The notes under the pieces were generated by a model that saw only the letters and a program-made list of their open reading frames with translations, was not told the origin of the DNA and did not search any database. Below are positions 30,102-39,161 of a stretch of 64,000 nt of DNA, one piece after another (position 1 is the stretch's first letter; the number at the start of each line of letters is the position of its first letter). A program made the translations under genes and the position numbers. The stretch comes from Helicobacter pullorum NCTC 12824 (GTDB taxonomy: Bacteria; Campylobacterota; Campylobacteria; Campylobacterales; Helicobacteraceae): assembly GCF_017979475.1 (NCBI RefSeq), contig NZ_JAERIT010000007.1, positions 1 through 64,000 on the forward strand, written 5' to 3'.

Positions 30102-30110
30102 ATTATAGCA
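30102..30110 (-). promoter_or_regulatory. extended -10 promoter of cdtABC
   Basis: TGCTATAAT on the minus strand, about 41 bp before the cdtA ATG and matching the extended -10 consensus exactly. It gives the toxin operon its own start of transcription. Confidence 0.6.
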
Positions 30111-30390
30111 AAACTTTTTAACAATCATTTTATGTTTTTGAGTTTTCCTGCATTAGTTTTGATGAAATGCCAAAATTCAGAAAATTTCTCCACCAAAGTT
30201 TGACATTACACGATTGCATTGACAAAATATAAATCACGCCCAAACTTCAATCTCAAAATGCAAATTAGCCGTTACCCAGCATATGATATTATAAATTTTA
30301 AACAAATTAACAATGAATTATTATGCCTTAGATTACTAAATTTATCAAATTAACTTATTTTTATGCGTTGCACTCATTATCAAAGATTCT
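30111..30390. other. intergenic DNA without recognisable genes
   Basis: AT-rich sequence between the cdtA promoter and the small ORF downstream of res. I find no long frame, tRNA, or clear repeat. It separates the toxin operon from the restriction operon. Confidence 0.5.
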
Positions 30391-30549
30391 TTATGAAAAC
30401 AAATACCATCCATCACATACAAAACCAAGCTCTTGCCAAATAGTTTCATTAAACAAATCACACAATGTTTCTAAAGTTTGCAAATCTGCTTCAAAATTCG
30501 AAAAAATATCTAAAATAAAACCCCCATATACTTCGTATTTGTAAGACAT
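30391..30549 (-). CDS. possible small acidic protein downstream of res
   Basis: A 52-codon frame from ATG at 30549 (MSYKYEVYGGFILDIF...) to TAA, rich in acidic and aromatic residues. It begins 30 bp after the type III res stop on the same strand. There is no clear ribosome-binding site and no family I recognise. It may be the last gene of the restriction operon, a relic, or chance. Confidence 0.3.
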   Translation of the reverse strand: MSYKYEVYGGFILDIFSNFEADLQTLETLCDLFNETIWQELGFVCDGWYLFS

Positions 30550-30578
30550 TTGATGCAAAAAAAGAATACAAACAACAC

Positions 30579-33473
30579 TTACTTCACTATCTCATCAATA
30601 ATTTCTTTTACGCTACTCTTTTTGTATTTTTCAAAGCCTATAAATTCCCCCACATTTTTATTATAATAAAAAAGATAAGTTTGAATCTTTTTACCTCGAT
30701 ATAAAAACTCCTTGTCTTTAAATATATCCTCAAAGCCTTGTATCTTATCTCTAGCATTTGCCTCTCTTGTAAGCCCTTTTGGGTCTATGAAAAGGATTTT
30801 ATATTCTCCATTTTCTTTACTTTTAAACCAAAAGATGAAGTCTGGATAAAACTTTCTTTCGCTTTGTGCCTCATTATCAAAATATGGGATATAAATAGTA
30901 TCGATATTTTCTACAAGCTTAGAAAAACACCATTCATATTTCATAAGCTTTTCAGAATCTCCTTGTAAAAACTCCTCTAAATCTTGTAAAAATTCCCTTT
31001 CACTCTCCTCATTTATTGCAAAATTAATCCCAGAATCTCTATCGTTTTTACTATAAATAATAAGCGGATTATAGTAATGCTCTCTTAGTTTTGCACTGAT
31101 TTGATAAGAATCAATAATCCTACTTTGTTTTTTGGCTTCAGATTCTAAAATAGCTGGGATATATTCCTCTGCTACTCCCTCTTTTTGCAAATCCTCTCTT
31201 GTTTTTAAGGCTTTATGTGCATTGAGAGTTTTTATAATCGCATTTATCTCATTTGCGAAACTTTCTCCCAAAGTGGTTTTAAAGCTTTGATAATGATTGA
31301 TTTCATCGCTTAAATCTACAAATTCTTTAAGCTCTCTGTTTCTAACATTTAAGATTCTATGAATATGGCTAAAAGTCTTATTTTTATCAAATTCTTGAAA
31401 ATCCCCGTATTGGATAATTCTCTCGCTTTTATCGTCTAAAAAATCTTTAATTTCCCTTAGCGTGTCATAGCTACATTCTTTATGTATCACGCATTTACTA
31501 AGCGTTAAAATATCCTCATCAAAGCTTTGTATATAAGCTTTTAGTTTTTGCGCCTCGCTTCGTCCTATTTTATACTTTCTTTCTTTAGATTCTATCTCTT
31601 TATACTTTGGTGCGGGTAGGGGATTTAGCTCATTTGTCTTTTTAAAGCCTTTTAGTGGATATTGAGTGATGAAGCTTTCAATCTCTTCTAAAATATATTT
31701 AATAGCCTCATTATCACTTGCTAGGATAAACAAAGTCTCTAGCCCACAAGCAAGAGGGCTTAGAATCTGCTTTGTGCTATACTCGTGTATATCACAATAT
31801 CGCATTCTCTTTCGCACATTAGAAAAAGGCTCGATTCTAACACCTCTACCGATAGTTTGCAAAACATATTTTTTCGCATTTTTGCTGCCAATGTTGATAA
31901 AATAGATAAGATTCACGCGGTTGCTATCCCACCCTTCGCTAAAGACTTTGCTTCCAAGCATAATGTTAATGCTTGAATCGCCCTCATTGATATGTTTAAA
32001 ATAACTTTTTTGCAAATCCTTAAAGCTCTCTACTCCAAGCTCCAATAAATGCTCTTTCTCCCATTTTTTAGCCTCTGCGATATTAAGCAGCATAAAGGGC
32101 TCATTGGCATTCTTGCTTTTAAAGGCTAATTCTTTATCATTTGCCCTAAAACATTCTAGGTGTGATGGCTCACTCGCATAAAATATATGTTCCCTCACAC
32201 TCTTAGAATCTATGCTTTTTACATATTCTAAAAATTCATCGCTTAGATTATTGTTTGCAAAATACAGCTCTTGTGCTTTGAGTTTCTCATAAAGATTCTT
32301 AGCTATCTCTTGTATATCTTTATCTTCTTTTAGAATCTGTAATATCGCTTTAAAATACAGCTTTATCCCAGCATCTTGGGTATTGACCTTATCAGATACG
32401 GCGATGATTAGGGGATTATGGTATTGTATATTTGAGATACCAAAGTCCCTAGCCTTACGCAATAACTCCTTTTTACTTTGTTTGATAGCACTAAAAAGTA
32501 TAAAGCCCTCGATGATTCGTATTATCCTTTCACTCTCATCACTCTCTTTACTAAAAGATTTGAGATGAGAATCTAGCACAGCGATATTCTTGCCATATCC
32601 ATCATTATTAAACTTTTCTAAATTATAATTAAAGGCACAAGTAAAAAAATCTAGCTCATCGCTAAAAGTCGCTGAAAAATTAAAAATAAAGCCCCTAGAG
32701 TAGCCATTATAAGAGTAGCCCTCATACTCCCTAAGCTTATCCCCGCAAGCTATTTCATTGATATAGTATTTTCTAATAGATTCTTTGCTATCTCCCCTAT
32801 GGGCTTCATCTAGCAAAATATACCAGCCCTCATTATTGCAGTAATTTTTATAATCAAGTCTTTTGGCACTTTTATCTTTGCCCACATTTTGTGCGCAATC
32901 TAGCAAATCGCTCCTTGCGATAAAAACAGTAGTCTCTGAAAGCAAATTATTTTGCATAATGCTTTCGTATTCTCTAAGCTCTTTTAGCGTGATAAAGTCG
33001 GCGTTGTAATTGTTATATTTTGCTACATTGTCTTTAAATTGTGCTAAAATCGTATCATTTGGAGCAAGTAGCATTATGGGCTTATTTGGAATCTTTTTCT
33101 CTCTTATAGCCTTACCCAAGAGTGAGAGTAGCTTTATCATCACTATGCTTTTGCCACTGCCTGTCGCCATCCAAAAGGACGCACGGTTAATCTCCTCTTT
33201 TTCTAGCTTACAATCTTTGTATTGCTCTTTATAGATTCTATAAAGCTTTTCGCCTATTTGCTTTGTAGAATCACAATCTTTGTAGCACATATACAATTCT
33301 AAGGCTATAAGGGCATTTTGCAAACTTGCTATTTGATAATCTTGTAAGGAAATATCCGCACTAAAGCTTTTTAAATCATAGTTTTCATAGCTTTCTTTAT
33401 ATTGCACTCTTTTTTCATTTACTATTTTACTTAAAAGCAGGTGTTTTTTTATGTTTGTTTGCTTCTTTGGCAT
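30579..33473 (-). CDS. type III restriction enzyme Res subunit
   Basis: A 964-residue helicase-nuclease that cuts DNA with the Mod partner after ATP-driven communication between recognition sites. Superfamily 2 motifs are present: GSGKS (motif I, near residue 100), LLDEAHRG (II), FSATFSD (III) and QTIGRGVRIEP (VI). The C-terminal nuclease site is YPDFIF...FIDPKG near residues 876-895, a PD-(D/E)xK pattern. It is the last gene of the mod-AAA-nuclease-RhuM-res operon, sharing its first base with the RhuM stop. No frame damage is seen. Confidence 0.93.
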   Translation of the reverse strand: MPKKQTNIKKHLLLSKIVNEKRVQYKESYENYDLKSFSADISLQDYQIASLQNALIALELYMCYKDCDSTKQIGEKLYRIYKEQYKDCKLEKEEINRASFWMATGSGKSIVMIKLLSLLGKAIREKKIPNKPIMLLAPNDTILAQFKDNVAKYNNYNADFITLKELREYESIMQNNLLSETTVFIARSDLLDCAQNVGKDKSAKRLDYKNYCNNEGWYILLDEAHRGDSKESIRKYYINEIACGDKLREYEGYSYNGYSRGFIFNFSATFSDELDFFTCAFNYNLEKFNNDGYGKNIAVLDSHLKSFSKESDESERIIRIIEGFILFSAIKQSKKELLRKARDFGISNIQYHNPLIIAVSDKVNTQDAGIKLYFKAILQILKEDKDIQEIAKNLYEKLKAQELYFANNNLSDEFLEYVKSIDSKSVREHIFYASEPSHLECFRANDKELAFKSKNANEPFMLLNIAEAKKWEKEHLLELGVESFKDLQKSYFKHINEGDSSINIMLGSKVFSEGWDSNRVNLIYFINIGSKNAKKYVLQTIGRGVRIEPFSNVRKRMRYCDIHEYSTKQILSPLACGLETLFILASDNEAIKYILEEIESFITQYPLKGFKKTNELNPLPAPKYKEIESKERKYKIGRSEAQKLKAYIQSFDEDILTLSKCVIHKECSYDTLREIKDFLDDKSERIIQYGDFQEFDKNKTFSHIHRILNVRNRELKEFVDLSDEINHYQSFKTTLGESFANEINAIIKTLNAHKALKTREDLQKEGVAEEYIPAILESEAKKQSRIIDSYQISAKLREHYYNPLIIYSKNDRDSGINFAINEESEREFLQDLEEFLQGDSEKLMKYEWCFSKLVENIDTIYIPYFDNEAQSERKFYPDFIFWFKSKENGEYKILFIDPKGLTREANARDKIQGFEDIFKDKEFLYRGKKIQTYLFYYNKNVGEFIGFEKYKKSSVKEIIDEIVK

Positions 33474-34468
33474 TATCTATCCTTTAAAGCCTTGTAGGTT
33501 TTTTCTAGCATTTTTTCATCTTCTAAATCAGCTTTGATTCTTGTTTCTTCTTTTCTCTTTTTATCAAAAATTTCATATCTTTGCCTTACGACTTGCTCCA
33601 TTTTTTCATTGGAAATGCCACCATTGCCCTTTAATATATCCTTGCCTTGAAAGGTAAGCAAACTATCTACATTTTCTTTCCAAAAATCCATAGTCAAAGT
33701 TTTATTGTCCCTTACTCTAAGCTCTGCTGATTCCAAAAAGACATTGACAAGCCTATTTAAATTATCTAACTCATCTTTAGAAAGATAGTTTTTAGCGATG
33801 ATAATATCGCCCTTTCGCACTTTAGTCCCTTTCCAAGAAGTAAGCCCCATATTTGGCTTATTAAGATTAGCCCTATTGTAGATAATTTCAGCCGCAGTTT
33901 GTTTGGTAATGGCATATAAAAGCTTGTTTTGCGTATTGGCAAAAAACATCTGCGTAGCCTTATCACTAGAATCATAATCTACACACAAAGCAAATAAATC
34001 TCTTATCTTTTGATAAAACCTTTTCTCACTAGCTCGTATATCTCGTATTTGCTCTAACAGCTCATCAAAATAATCCGTTCTACCATTTGGATTTTTAAGC
34101 CTATCGCTATCGATGATAAAGCCTTTTTGTAGATAGCTCTTTAAGTGTTCATTAGCCCAGATTCTAAACTGCACTCCCCTTTTGCTTCTAACTCTAAAAC
34201 CTACGGCTAAAATCATCTCTAAAGAATAAAATTTTACTTTATATTGTTTATTATCTTTGGCAGTTGTTCGGAAAATCCGAACAACTGAATCTTCCTGCAG
34301 TTCCCCATCTTTTAGGATATTTGTTATATGCTCACTTATGCTAGATTTTGAGGTGTCAAAAAGTTTTGCGATTAAATCCTGTGTGAGATATACGCTCTCG
34401 CCAAACTCATAAAGCTCGACTTTTATTTTTTTATCTTGCGTGGTGTAGAGGATTAGGTTATTTTGCAT
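33473..34468 (-). CDS. RhuM-family protein with N-terminal DNA-binding domain
   Basis: A 331-residue RhuM family member. An N-terminal helix-turn-helix segment (YLTQDLIAKLFDTSKSSISEHI) precedes the family core (YSLEMILAVGFRVRSKRGVQFRIWANEHLKSYLQKGF, near residues 80-120), then a helical region with a possible Fic/Doc-like part (AAEIIYNRAN). RhuM proteins are named from a Salmonella virulence island and are often found within restriction loci; their activity is unknown. It overlaps both neighbours by one base, so it is translated as part of the R-M operon. Confidence 0.85.
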   Translation of the reverse strand: MQNNLILYTTQDKKIKVELYEFGESVYLTQDLIAKLFDTSKSSISEHITNILKDGELQEDSVVRIFRTTAKDNKQYKVKFYSLEMILAVGFRVRSKRGVQFRIWANEHLKSYLQKGFIIDSDRLKNPNGRTDYFDELLEQIRDIRASEKRFYQKIRDLFALCVDYDSSDKATQMFFANTQNKLLYAITKQTAAEIIYNRANLNKPNMGLTSWKGTKVRKGDIIIAKNYLSKDELDNLNRLVNVFLESAELRVRDNKTLTMDFWKENVDSLLTFQGKDILKGNGGISNEKMEQVVRQRYEIFDKKRKEETRIKADLEDEKMLEKTYKALKDR

Positions 34469-35043
34469 TATTGATTACTTCCAAAAAACTCATATCCATC
34501 TATATCACATTTTCCATTATCATCTACTTCTATTTTACATTGAATTAGGTTATCCTCTGATGAATATGTAGGTCTTTTTTGTGACATAGAAGCGGGATAA
34601 AGAATAAGACTTTTTGCATTTTCTATGGCTGTATTAAAATCAATATTTTTACTGTATTTATGCAAATAACTTTTATAAAGATATTCAAAAAATATTTTAG
34701 AGCTTTCTATTTGTCGTTTAGCCTTTTCTCTAGTTTCCCTAGTGTTGCTAGACTTTATTTCACAAAAAAATATTTTTAAATCTCTATTTTTTGTTAAGAG
34801 TACAATAAAATCACAAGATTCTATTCTATTTTCATTGTTACCAAATAAATTTGTGATTGGAGGACAATTCTTAATGTCCTGTTGAATAATTAAAACGTTA
34901 TCTCTTTGGGCAAACTTGAAAGTGATTTCCTGTATTACACTTTCTTCTTCTTGTTCTTTAACAACAAGATATATACCTTTTTGCATAGCTTTCAGACTAC
35001 CATGCAAACAATTTTTAAAATCTTGCAACTCCCTATTTGTCAT
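34468..35043 (-). CDS. small PD-(D/E)xK-like putative nuclease paired with AAA ATPase
   Basis: A 191-residue protein I cannot place in a named family. It has a nuclease-like core: an aspartate at residue 78 in CDFIVLL, then E95-I-K97 in FFCEIKSS about 17 residues later, then a helix with R/K-Q-I (KAKRQIESS). This is the order and spacing of PD-(D/E)xK enzymes. The start lies 11 bp inside the AAA ATPase gene and the stop overlaps the RhuM start, so its stoichiometry is probably tied to both. Nuclease activity is inferred only. Confidence 0.6.
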   Translation of the reverse strand: MTNRELQDFKNCLHGSLKAMQKGIYLVVKEQEEESVIQEITFKFAQRDNVLIIQQDIKNCPPITNLFGNNENRIESCDFIVLLTKNRDLKIFFCEIKSSNTRETREKAKRQIESSKIFFEYLYKSYLHKYSKNIDFNTAIENAKSLILYPASMSQKRPTYSSEDNLIQCKIEVDDNGKCDIDGYEFFGSNQ

Positions 35044-36481
35044 CTTGCTTCCTATGCATTTCTTTAAAAATCAAACCCTGATTTTCATTCTGCCATTCAA
35101 TAGCTTCATCAAAGGTTTCCATAAAAATACCTTGCTTCTGTGTTATATTCACTTTTTCTAAAGTATTTTTTCCTTGAATATTTTTTGCTACATATGCTTT
35201 AATTTTATCACCATTTAATTTATGCTCTTTAAAATAACACCTATTTTTAAGCTTTTGTATTGCTTGGTCTGTTAGATTGCTAAGCATGATACAATTACTC
35301 AATTCTCTCACAATATAATCACTATGAGTGGTGATAAAAATTTTAATGCCTGCATTTACTAGTAATGCAAAAAGTCTTGCCAATAGAATCTGATTTTTAG
35401 GATGCAAGTTAAGCTCTGGCTCATCTATCATCAAAATATCACCTTTTTGAGCTTGGTGTAAAATATAGTAATTCAGCATAAGTAGAGAACGCACAGAACT
35501 GGATGCTCTTTGTATTAAAAATCTGCCTTTAGTAATTCTCTTTTTGGCTCCCGGTGCAAATTCAATACCTCCTTGACTTACTATATATTTTCCACCAACT
35601 ATCTCAAACAATAAATCCAAAATTTTTTGATATATTTCTTTTGCATTAGAAACTTCTTTAACTCCTTTTTGTATGAAACTTGCTTCTTTAGTTATATCCT
35701 CCAATTCTCTTACAAAATAAATATTATCTTTAACTGGTTTTGGGTATCTAGAATATCGTTTTATTAGGATACTAAGGACAGCCCGTTCAATGTCGCCACT
35801 TTTTGCTTGAGAAATTTGATCTACAATTTCATTTTTATTAACATCTAGTTCTTTTTGAAACATAGAAGCTCCTGTCCGCTCTGCACTCAATATAAATGCT
35901 CCAGAATAATCTGAACACAAAGATCTAAAAAAAGCAATTACAAAATGAATCTTTTTTGCTTCTGAATTTTTTCTCATATCTTCAATAAAATGATTTTTAC
36001 TTTTACCGTAATCCAATTTAATATAGTCCTCAGCAATTTTAAGCACTTCAAAGAAGTTATTATTCTTTTCAACAACTTCTTTAAATGCTTCATTATTGTT
36101 ATTAATTTTATTTATTGATAATTTTAGATGCTCATCTTTGAATATGCTATGTTGAAAATCATCATCTTTTCCAGCTAATACTTCTGGAAGAGTTTTCTTA
36201 TACTCCTCTTCTACTTTTTCAATAATTTTCTTACAGAAATCCCAAATAACACTCTTTGGTATTTTTACAATGCAATCTTCTACTTCTATTTGCTCTAAAT
36301 AATCTCTTATAATCTCAAAAATAATGCTTGCCAATTTATCATTTAAAAAATTAAGATACCCATATAAACTATAAGTCACATAAGTTTTTCCAGTATTATT
36401 TTCACCGCAAATTAAAGTAATATCGCCTATTTCAAATTCAGCTTCATCAAGCATTCCTATATTTTTTAGTTGAATTTTCAT
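35033..36481 (-). CDS. AAA (AAA_15/OLD-like) ATPase without TOPRIM domain
   Basis: A 482-residue ABC-type ATPase of the SMC/OLD-related class. Walker A is GENNTGKT near residue 27; Walker B with its glutamate is LMIDEPELNLHP near 355; the switch histidine is in TTHSDYIV. The long helical insert between them is typical. OLD nucleases would carry a TOPRIM domain after this; here the tail is short and lacks it, and a separate nuclease-like gene follows at once with an 11-bp overlap. It starts one base after mod ends. Confidence 0.85.
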   Translation of the reverse strand: MKIQLKNIGMLDEAEFEIGDITLICGENNTGKTYVTYSLYGYLNFLNDKLASIIFEIIRDYLEQIEVEDCIVKIPKSVIWDFCKKIIEKVEEEYKKTLPEVLAGKDDDFQHSIFKDEHLKLSINKINNNNEAFKEVVEKNNNFFEVLKIAEDYIKLDYGKSKNHFIEDMRKNSEAKKIHFVIAFFRSLCSDYSGAFILSAERTGASMFQKELDVNKNEIVDQISQAKSGDIERAVLSILIKRYSRYPKPVKDNIYFVRELEDITKEASFIQKGVKEVSNAKEIYQKILDLLFEIVGGKYIVSQGGIEFAPGAKKRITKGRFLIQRASSSVRSLLMLNYYILHQAQKGDILMIDEPELNLHPKNQILLARLFALLVNAGIKIFITTHSDYIVRELSNCIMLSNLTDQAIQKLKNRCYFKEHKLNGDKIKAYVAKNIQGKNTLEKVNITQKQGIFMETFDEAIEWQNENQGLIFKEMHRKQDDK

Positions 36482-36482
36482 T

Positions 36483-38951
36483 TTACCTCTCCCACCAAAT
36501 GAGATTTGTTAGCTTTGGATATTTACATAAATCCACGCTATCACTAGATACTATATCGCCATTGTCAAATTCCGCACATTCTATGCCTTTAGAATCTAAA
36601 AAGAGTCGCTTGATTTTTAGCCCTAAAACATTTGCCATAGTGTGCAATACATCAAAGTCTTTTCTATATCCGCTCATATCTAAGCTTATAGCCTCGCCTT
36701 TATTTAGGGCTTTTATGAGTTTTCTTGATTTGCGATAATCGATGATTGAATCTTTATCTAGCACATATTCACAGTTTGCCAAACTTTCCTCATAAGATTC
36801 TAGCTCATAGTATCGAAAAGCACCACCGCCTTTAAATTCTACTTCTTTACTAATCCCACTAGCAAAACCACCGATAACCTTTTTCATTCTAGGAATGATA
36901 ACTGTATAAAAATGATCTCCCATTTCTACACCTAACCATTTACGCCCTAGTTTATGAGCAGTAGCAATCGTCGTGCCAGAGCCCAAATGATAATCTAACA
37001 CGACGGAATTTTGATTGCTAGCCGTCAAAACCACTCTTCCTAAAATTTTTTCATGGTTTTCTGTCTGAAATCCCCAATCACTAGAATAACCAACCCAATC
37101 AGTCCAATTGGAAGTTAATTTCTTTATACTTCCTTCTAGAGTTTTTGGAACACCATCAATCAGCTTTATACCACCTTTTTTCTCTAGATCAAAAATGGTT
37201 TCTTGACTTAAAGCCCAATGTCTTCCACTTGGTGGTAAATATTCTTTTCCCAAAATAATTCTAGCTTTACTCGTCCATTTATTATTTTTGAAAACTAAAT
37301 TTTCCTTTGAAAACAATTTTATATATTCATTTAGGATAGGCGACCACCTTTCTCCGGGTAAATGCATTGGACGCCATTTTCTTTCTGCCCTTTCAATTCC
37401 CTGAACATTAAAAATATAATTTTCGCTTTTAGAAAAGAAAAATAAGGTATCGTTTCCACTGTGGTATTTTTTAATGGTTTCTGTAAGTTTGGCAGACTTG
37501 CTTACAATTATCTCATTGACAAAATTATCCTCTCCAAAAATATTATTTAAAATACTTCTTACAATAAAATTACCATTATAATCGCAACGCACAAAAATAC
37601 TTCCTTTAGTGCTTAAAAATTCTTTAGCAAGTTCCAAACGAGAATCTAATAATGAAGCCCAAGTGGAATCTTTAAAATTCACCTTATAATCAAAACTTGC
37701 ATTTTCTCCAAGATTAAAAGGCGGGTCGATATAGATTAAATCCACCTTGTTTTGATATTTTGGTAGTAGGGTATTAAGTGCCTGAAAATTATCAGCCTTG
37801 ATAAGTTCGCCATTTAGGGTAGATTCTATATCCTTAAATGTGCTTAGAATCTTGTATTTTGTTGCCTTGCTAAAGTGCTTGGTATCAAGGGGTAGAAATT
37901 TATACTTTTCATCACTGATATTTTTTGTATCAAAGCTTTCATCTACTAGCTTTAGCTCCTGCCATTCTTTTAGCTGTGCTTTAAAACCCTCATCGTTGAT
38001 GACAGAATCTAATAAGGCAGAATCTATCCTATCAAGGCTAAAGACATACTCCACCCTCTTAGCAAATTTTGGCTTACACCATATCGCCTTTAGCTCCTCT
38101 TCAAAATCTGCGATGAAATCAATTATCTTAAAGGCTACTCTTTTTAGGGTATTTAGCTCATCGATTTTTTCTTTACTCCAGTGCGTAAGCTCATCTACTG
38201 TGTGCTTAAAGAGCCATAGAGAAAACTGCTCCTCTAAAAAGGCTTTGGCATTTTTATGGATAAAAAAATCTATCTCATTTTGTCTTTTATAAGAGTTTAG
38301 AATCTTTTTTATCTCCTCTTCTTTAAGCATAATTTTCTCATTTTTTAAGGCTTTGAGAAAGTCCTCACTTAACTCCGTGCTATTTTGCTTAAATACAGGG
38401 GGAAGGTCTTTTAAGCTTTCTTTATCATTTAGCACATAGATTCTTATATTTTCCTCTATTGTAAATTTAAAAATAGCCTTGTTTTTGGCATTATCAGCAT
38501 TTGGGGCAAAATAGCTTGTATCAAAGATAAAAGTGTATGCAAAATCCTCGCTTGTAATCTCTGCATCGTGGTAAATTGTATCGGATTTGACATAGTAGAG
38601 GTTTTGAGTTTTATAAAAAAGGCTTGTGTCTTTTGAGTTGGTATAGACTTTAGCATAGATGTTTTTGTGCATGGGCGTATCGTAAAAAAAGGGCGTGCCT
38701 GTCTCGTTGAGATAGCTTGAAAAGAAATTATACAGCTTAGTATAGATTGAATGGTTTAGCTTTTCTTTCTCTAAAAGATTCTTAATATGCCCAAAATATT
38801 TTGATTTCATTTGCAATAAATTGATAAAGCCACTCTTTTTGAGGGCTTCCCTTGATAGTGAATCTTGTGAGAATAAATCTTTTGTATCTTGTATCTGCAC
38901 ACCAAGATAGCTATTTTCTAGCTGTGATAAAAAGGCTTGTTTGTAGTCCAT
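36483..38951 (-). CDS. type III DNA adenine methyltransferase Mod subunit
   Basis: An 822-residue N6-adenine methyltransferase that also supplies site recognition for the restriction complex. Motif IV is DPPFNLGENASF near residue 407 and motif I is LDYHLGSGTT near 655, so the order is IV then I (beta class). The region between is the target-recognition part. The 400 N-terminal residues are long for the family and probably hold contacts to partners. There is no simple repeat near its start, unlike phase-variable mod genes. First gene of the five-gene operon. Confidence 0.93.
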   Translation of the reverse strand: MDYKQAFLSQLENSYLGVQIQDTKDLFSQDSLSREALKKSGFINLLQMKSKYFGHIKNLLEKEKLNHSIYTKLYNFFSSYLNETGTPFFYDTPMHKNIYAKVYTNSKDTSLFYKTQNLYYVKSDTIYHDAEITSEDFAYTFIFDTSYFAPNADNAKNKAIFKFTIEENIRIYVLNDKESLKDLPPVFKQNSTELSEDFLKALKNEKIMLKEEEIKKILNSYKRQNEIDFFIHKNAKAFLEEQFSLWLFKHTVDELTHWSKEKIDELNTLKRVAFKIIDFIADFEEELKAIWCKPKFAKRVEYVFSLDRIDSALLDSVINDEGFKAQLKEWQELKLVDESFDTKNISDEKYKFLPLDTKHFSKATKYKILSTFKDIESTLNGELIKADNFQALNTLLPKYQNKVDLIYIDPPFNLGENASFDYKVNFKDSTWASLLDSRLELAKEFLSTKGSIFVRCDYNGNFIVRSILNNIFGEDNFVNEIIVSKSAKLTETIKKYHSGNDTLFFFSKSENYIFNVQGIERAERKWRPMHLPGERWSPILNEYIKLFSKENLVFKNNKWTSKARIILGKEYLPPSGRHWALSQETIFDLEKKGGIKLIDGVPKTLEGSIKKLTSNWTDWVGYSSDWGFQTENHEKILGRVVLTASNQNSVVLDYHLGSGTTIATAHKLGRKWLGVEMGDHFYTVIIPRMKKVIGGFASGISKEVEFKGGGAFRYYELESYEESLANCEYVLDKDSIIDYRKSRKLIKALNKGEAISLDMSGYRKDFDVLHTMANVLGLKIKRLFLDSKGIECAEFDNGDIVSSDSVDLCKYPKLTNLIWWER

Positions 38952-39037
38952 ATCCTTGCTTCCTTAATAGTTTTGCTTATATTATTGTTTTTGCCTATGC
39001 AATTTTTACATTTTTTAGCTTTTTTTGCACTTTTTTG

Positions 39038-39110
39038 CTAGATTCTAGATTCTGTAAATACGTCATATTGAGCGTAGCGAAATATCTAAGGATTCTAGAA
39101 TCTCTAAAGA
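39038..39110. repeat. small palindromic repeat-like intergenic element
   Basis: This stretch contains GCTAGATTCTAGATTCTGTAA, then a GTCATATTGAGCGTAGCGAA segment and the palindrome GATTCTAGAATC. The left part resembles the repeat found inside the neighbouring dehydrogenase gene at 39375 and 40575. The whole 38952-39161 gap otherwise holds no gene. Confidence 0.45.
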
Positions 39111-39161
39111 GTCTTCATATAGTCATTGCAAACTTTGCTATGTAAAGTTTAGAATCTCATT

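Noticed and set aside
30111..30390. tRNA, small RNA or CRISPR in the gap between cdt and res
   Set aside because: No cloverleaf with a CCA or TTCRA arm and no direct repeats could be seen.
35033..36481. Full OLD-family nuclease
   Set aside because: The C-terminal TOPRIM domain with its acidic motif is not present; the protein ends about 100 residues after the switch histidine.
36483..38951. Phase-variable mod gene
   Set aside because: I found no tetra- or pentanucleotide repeat or long homopolymer in the gene or near its start.
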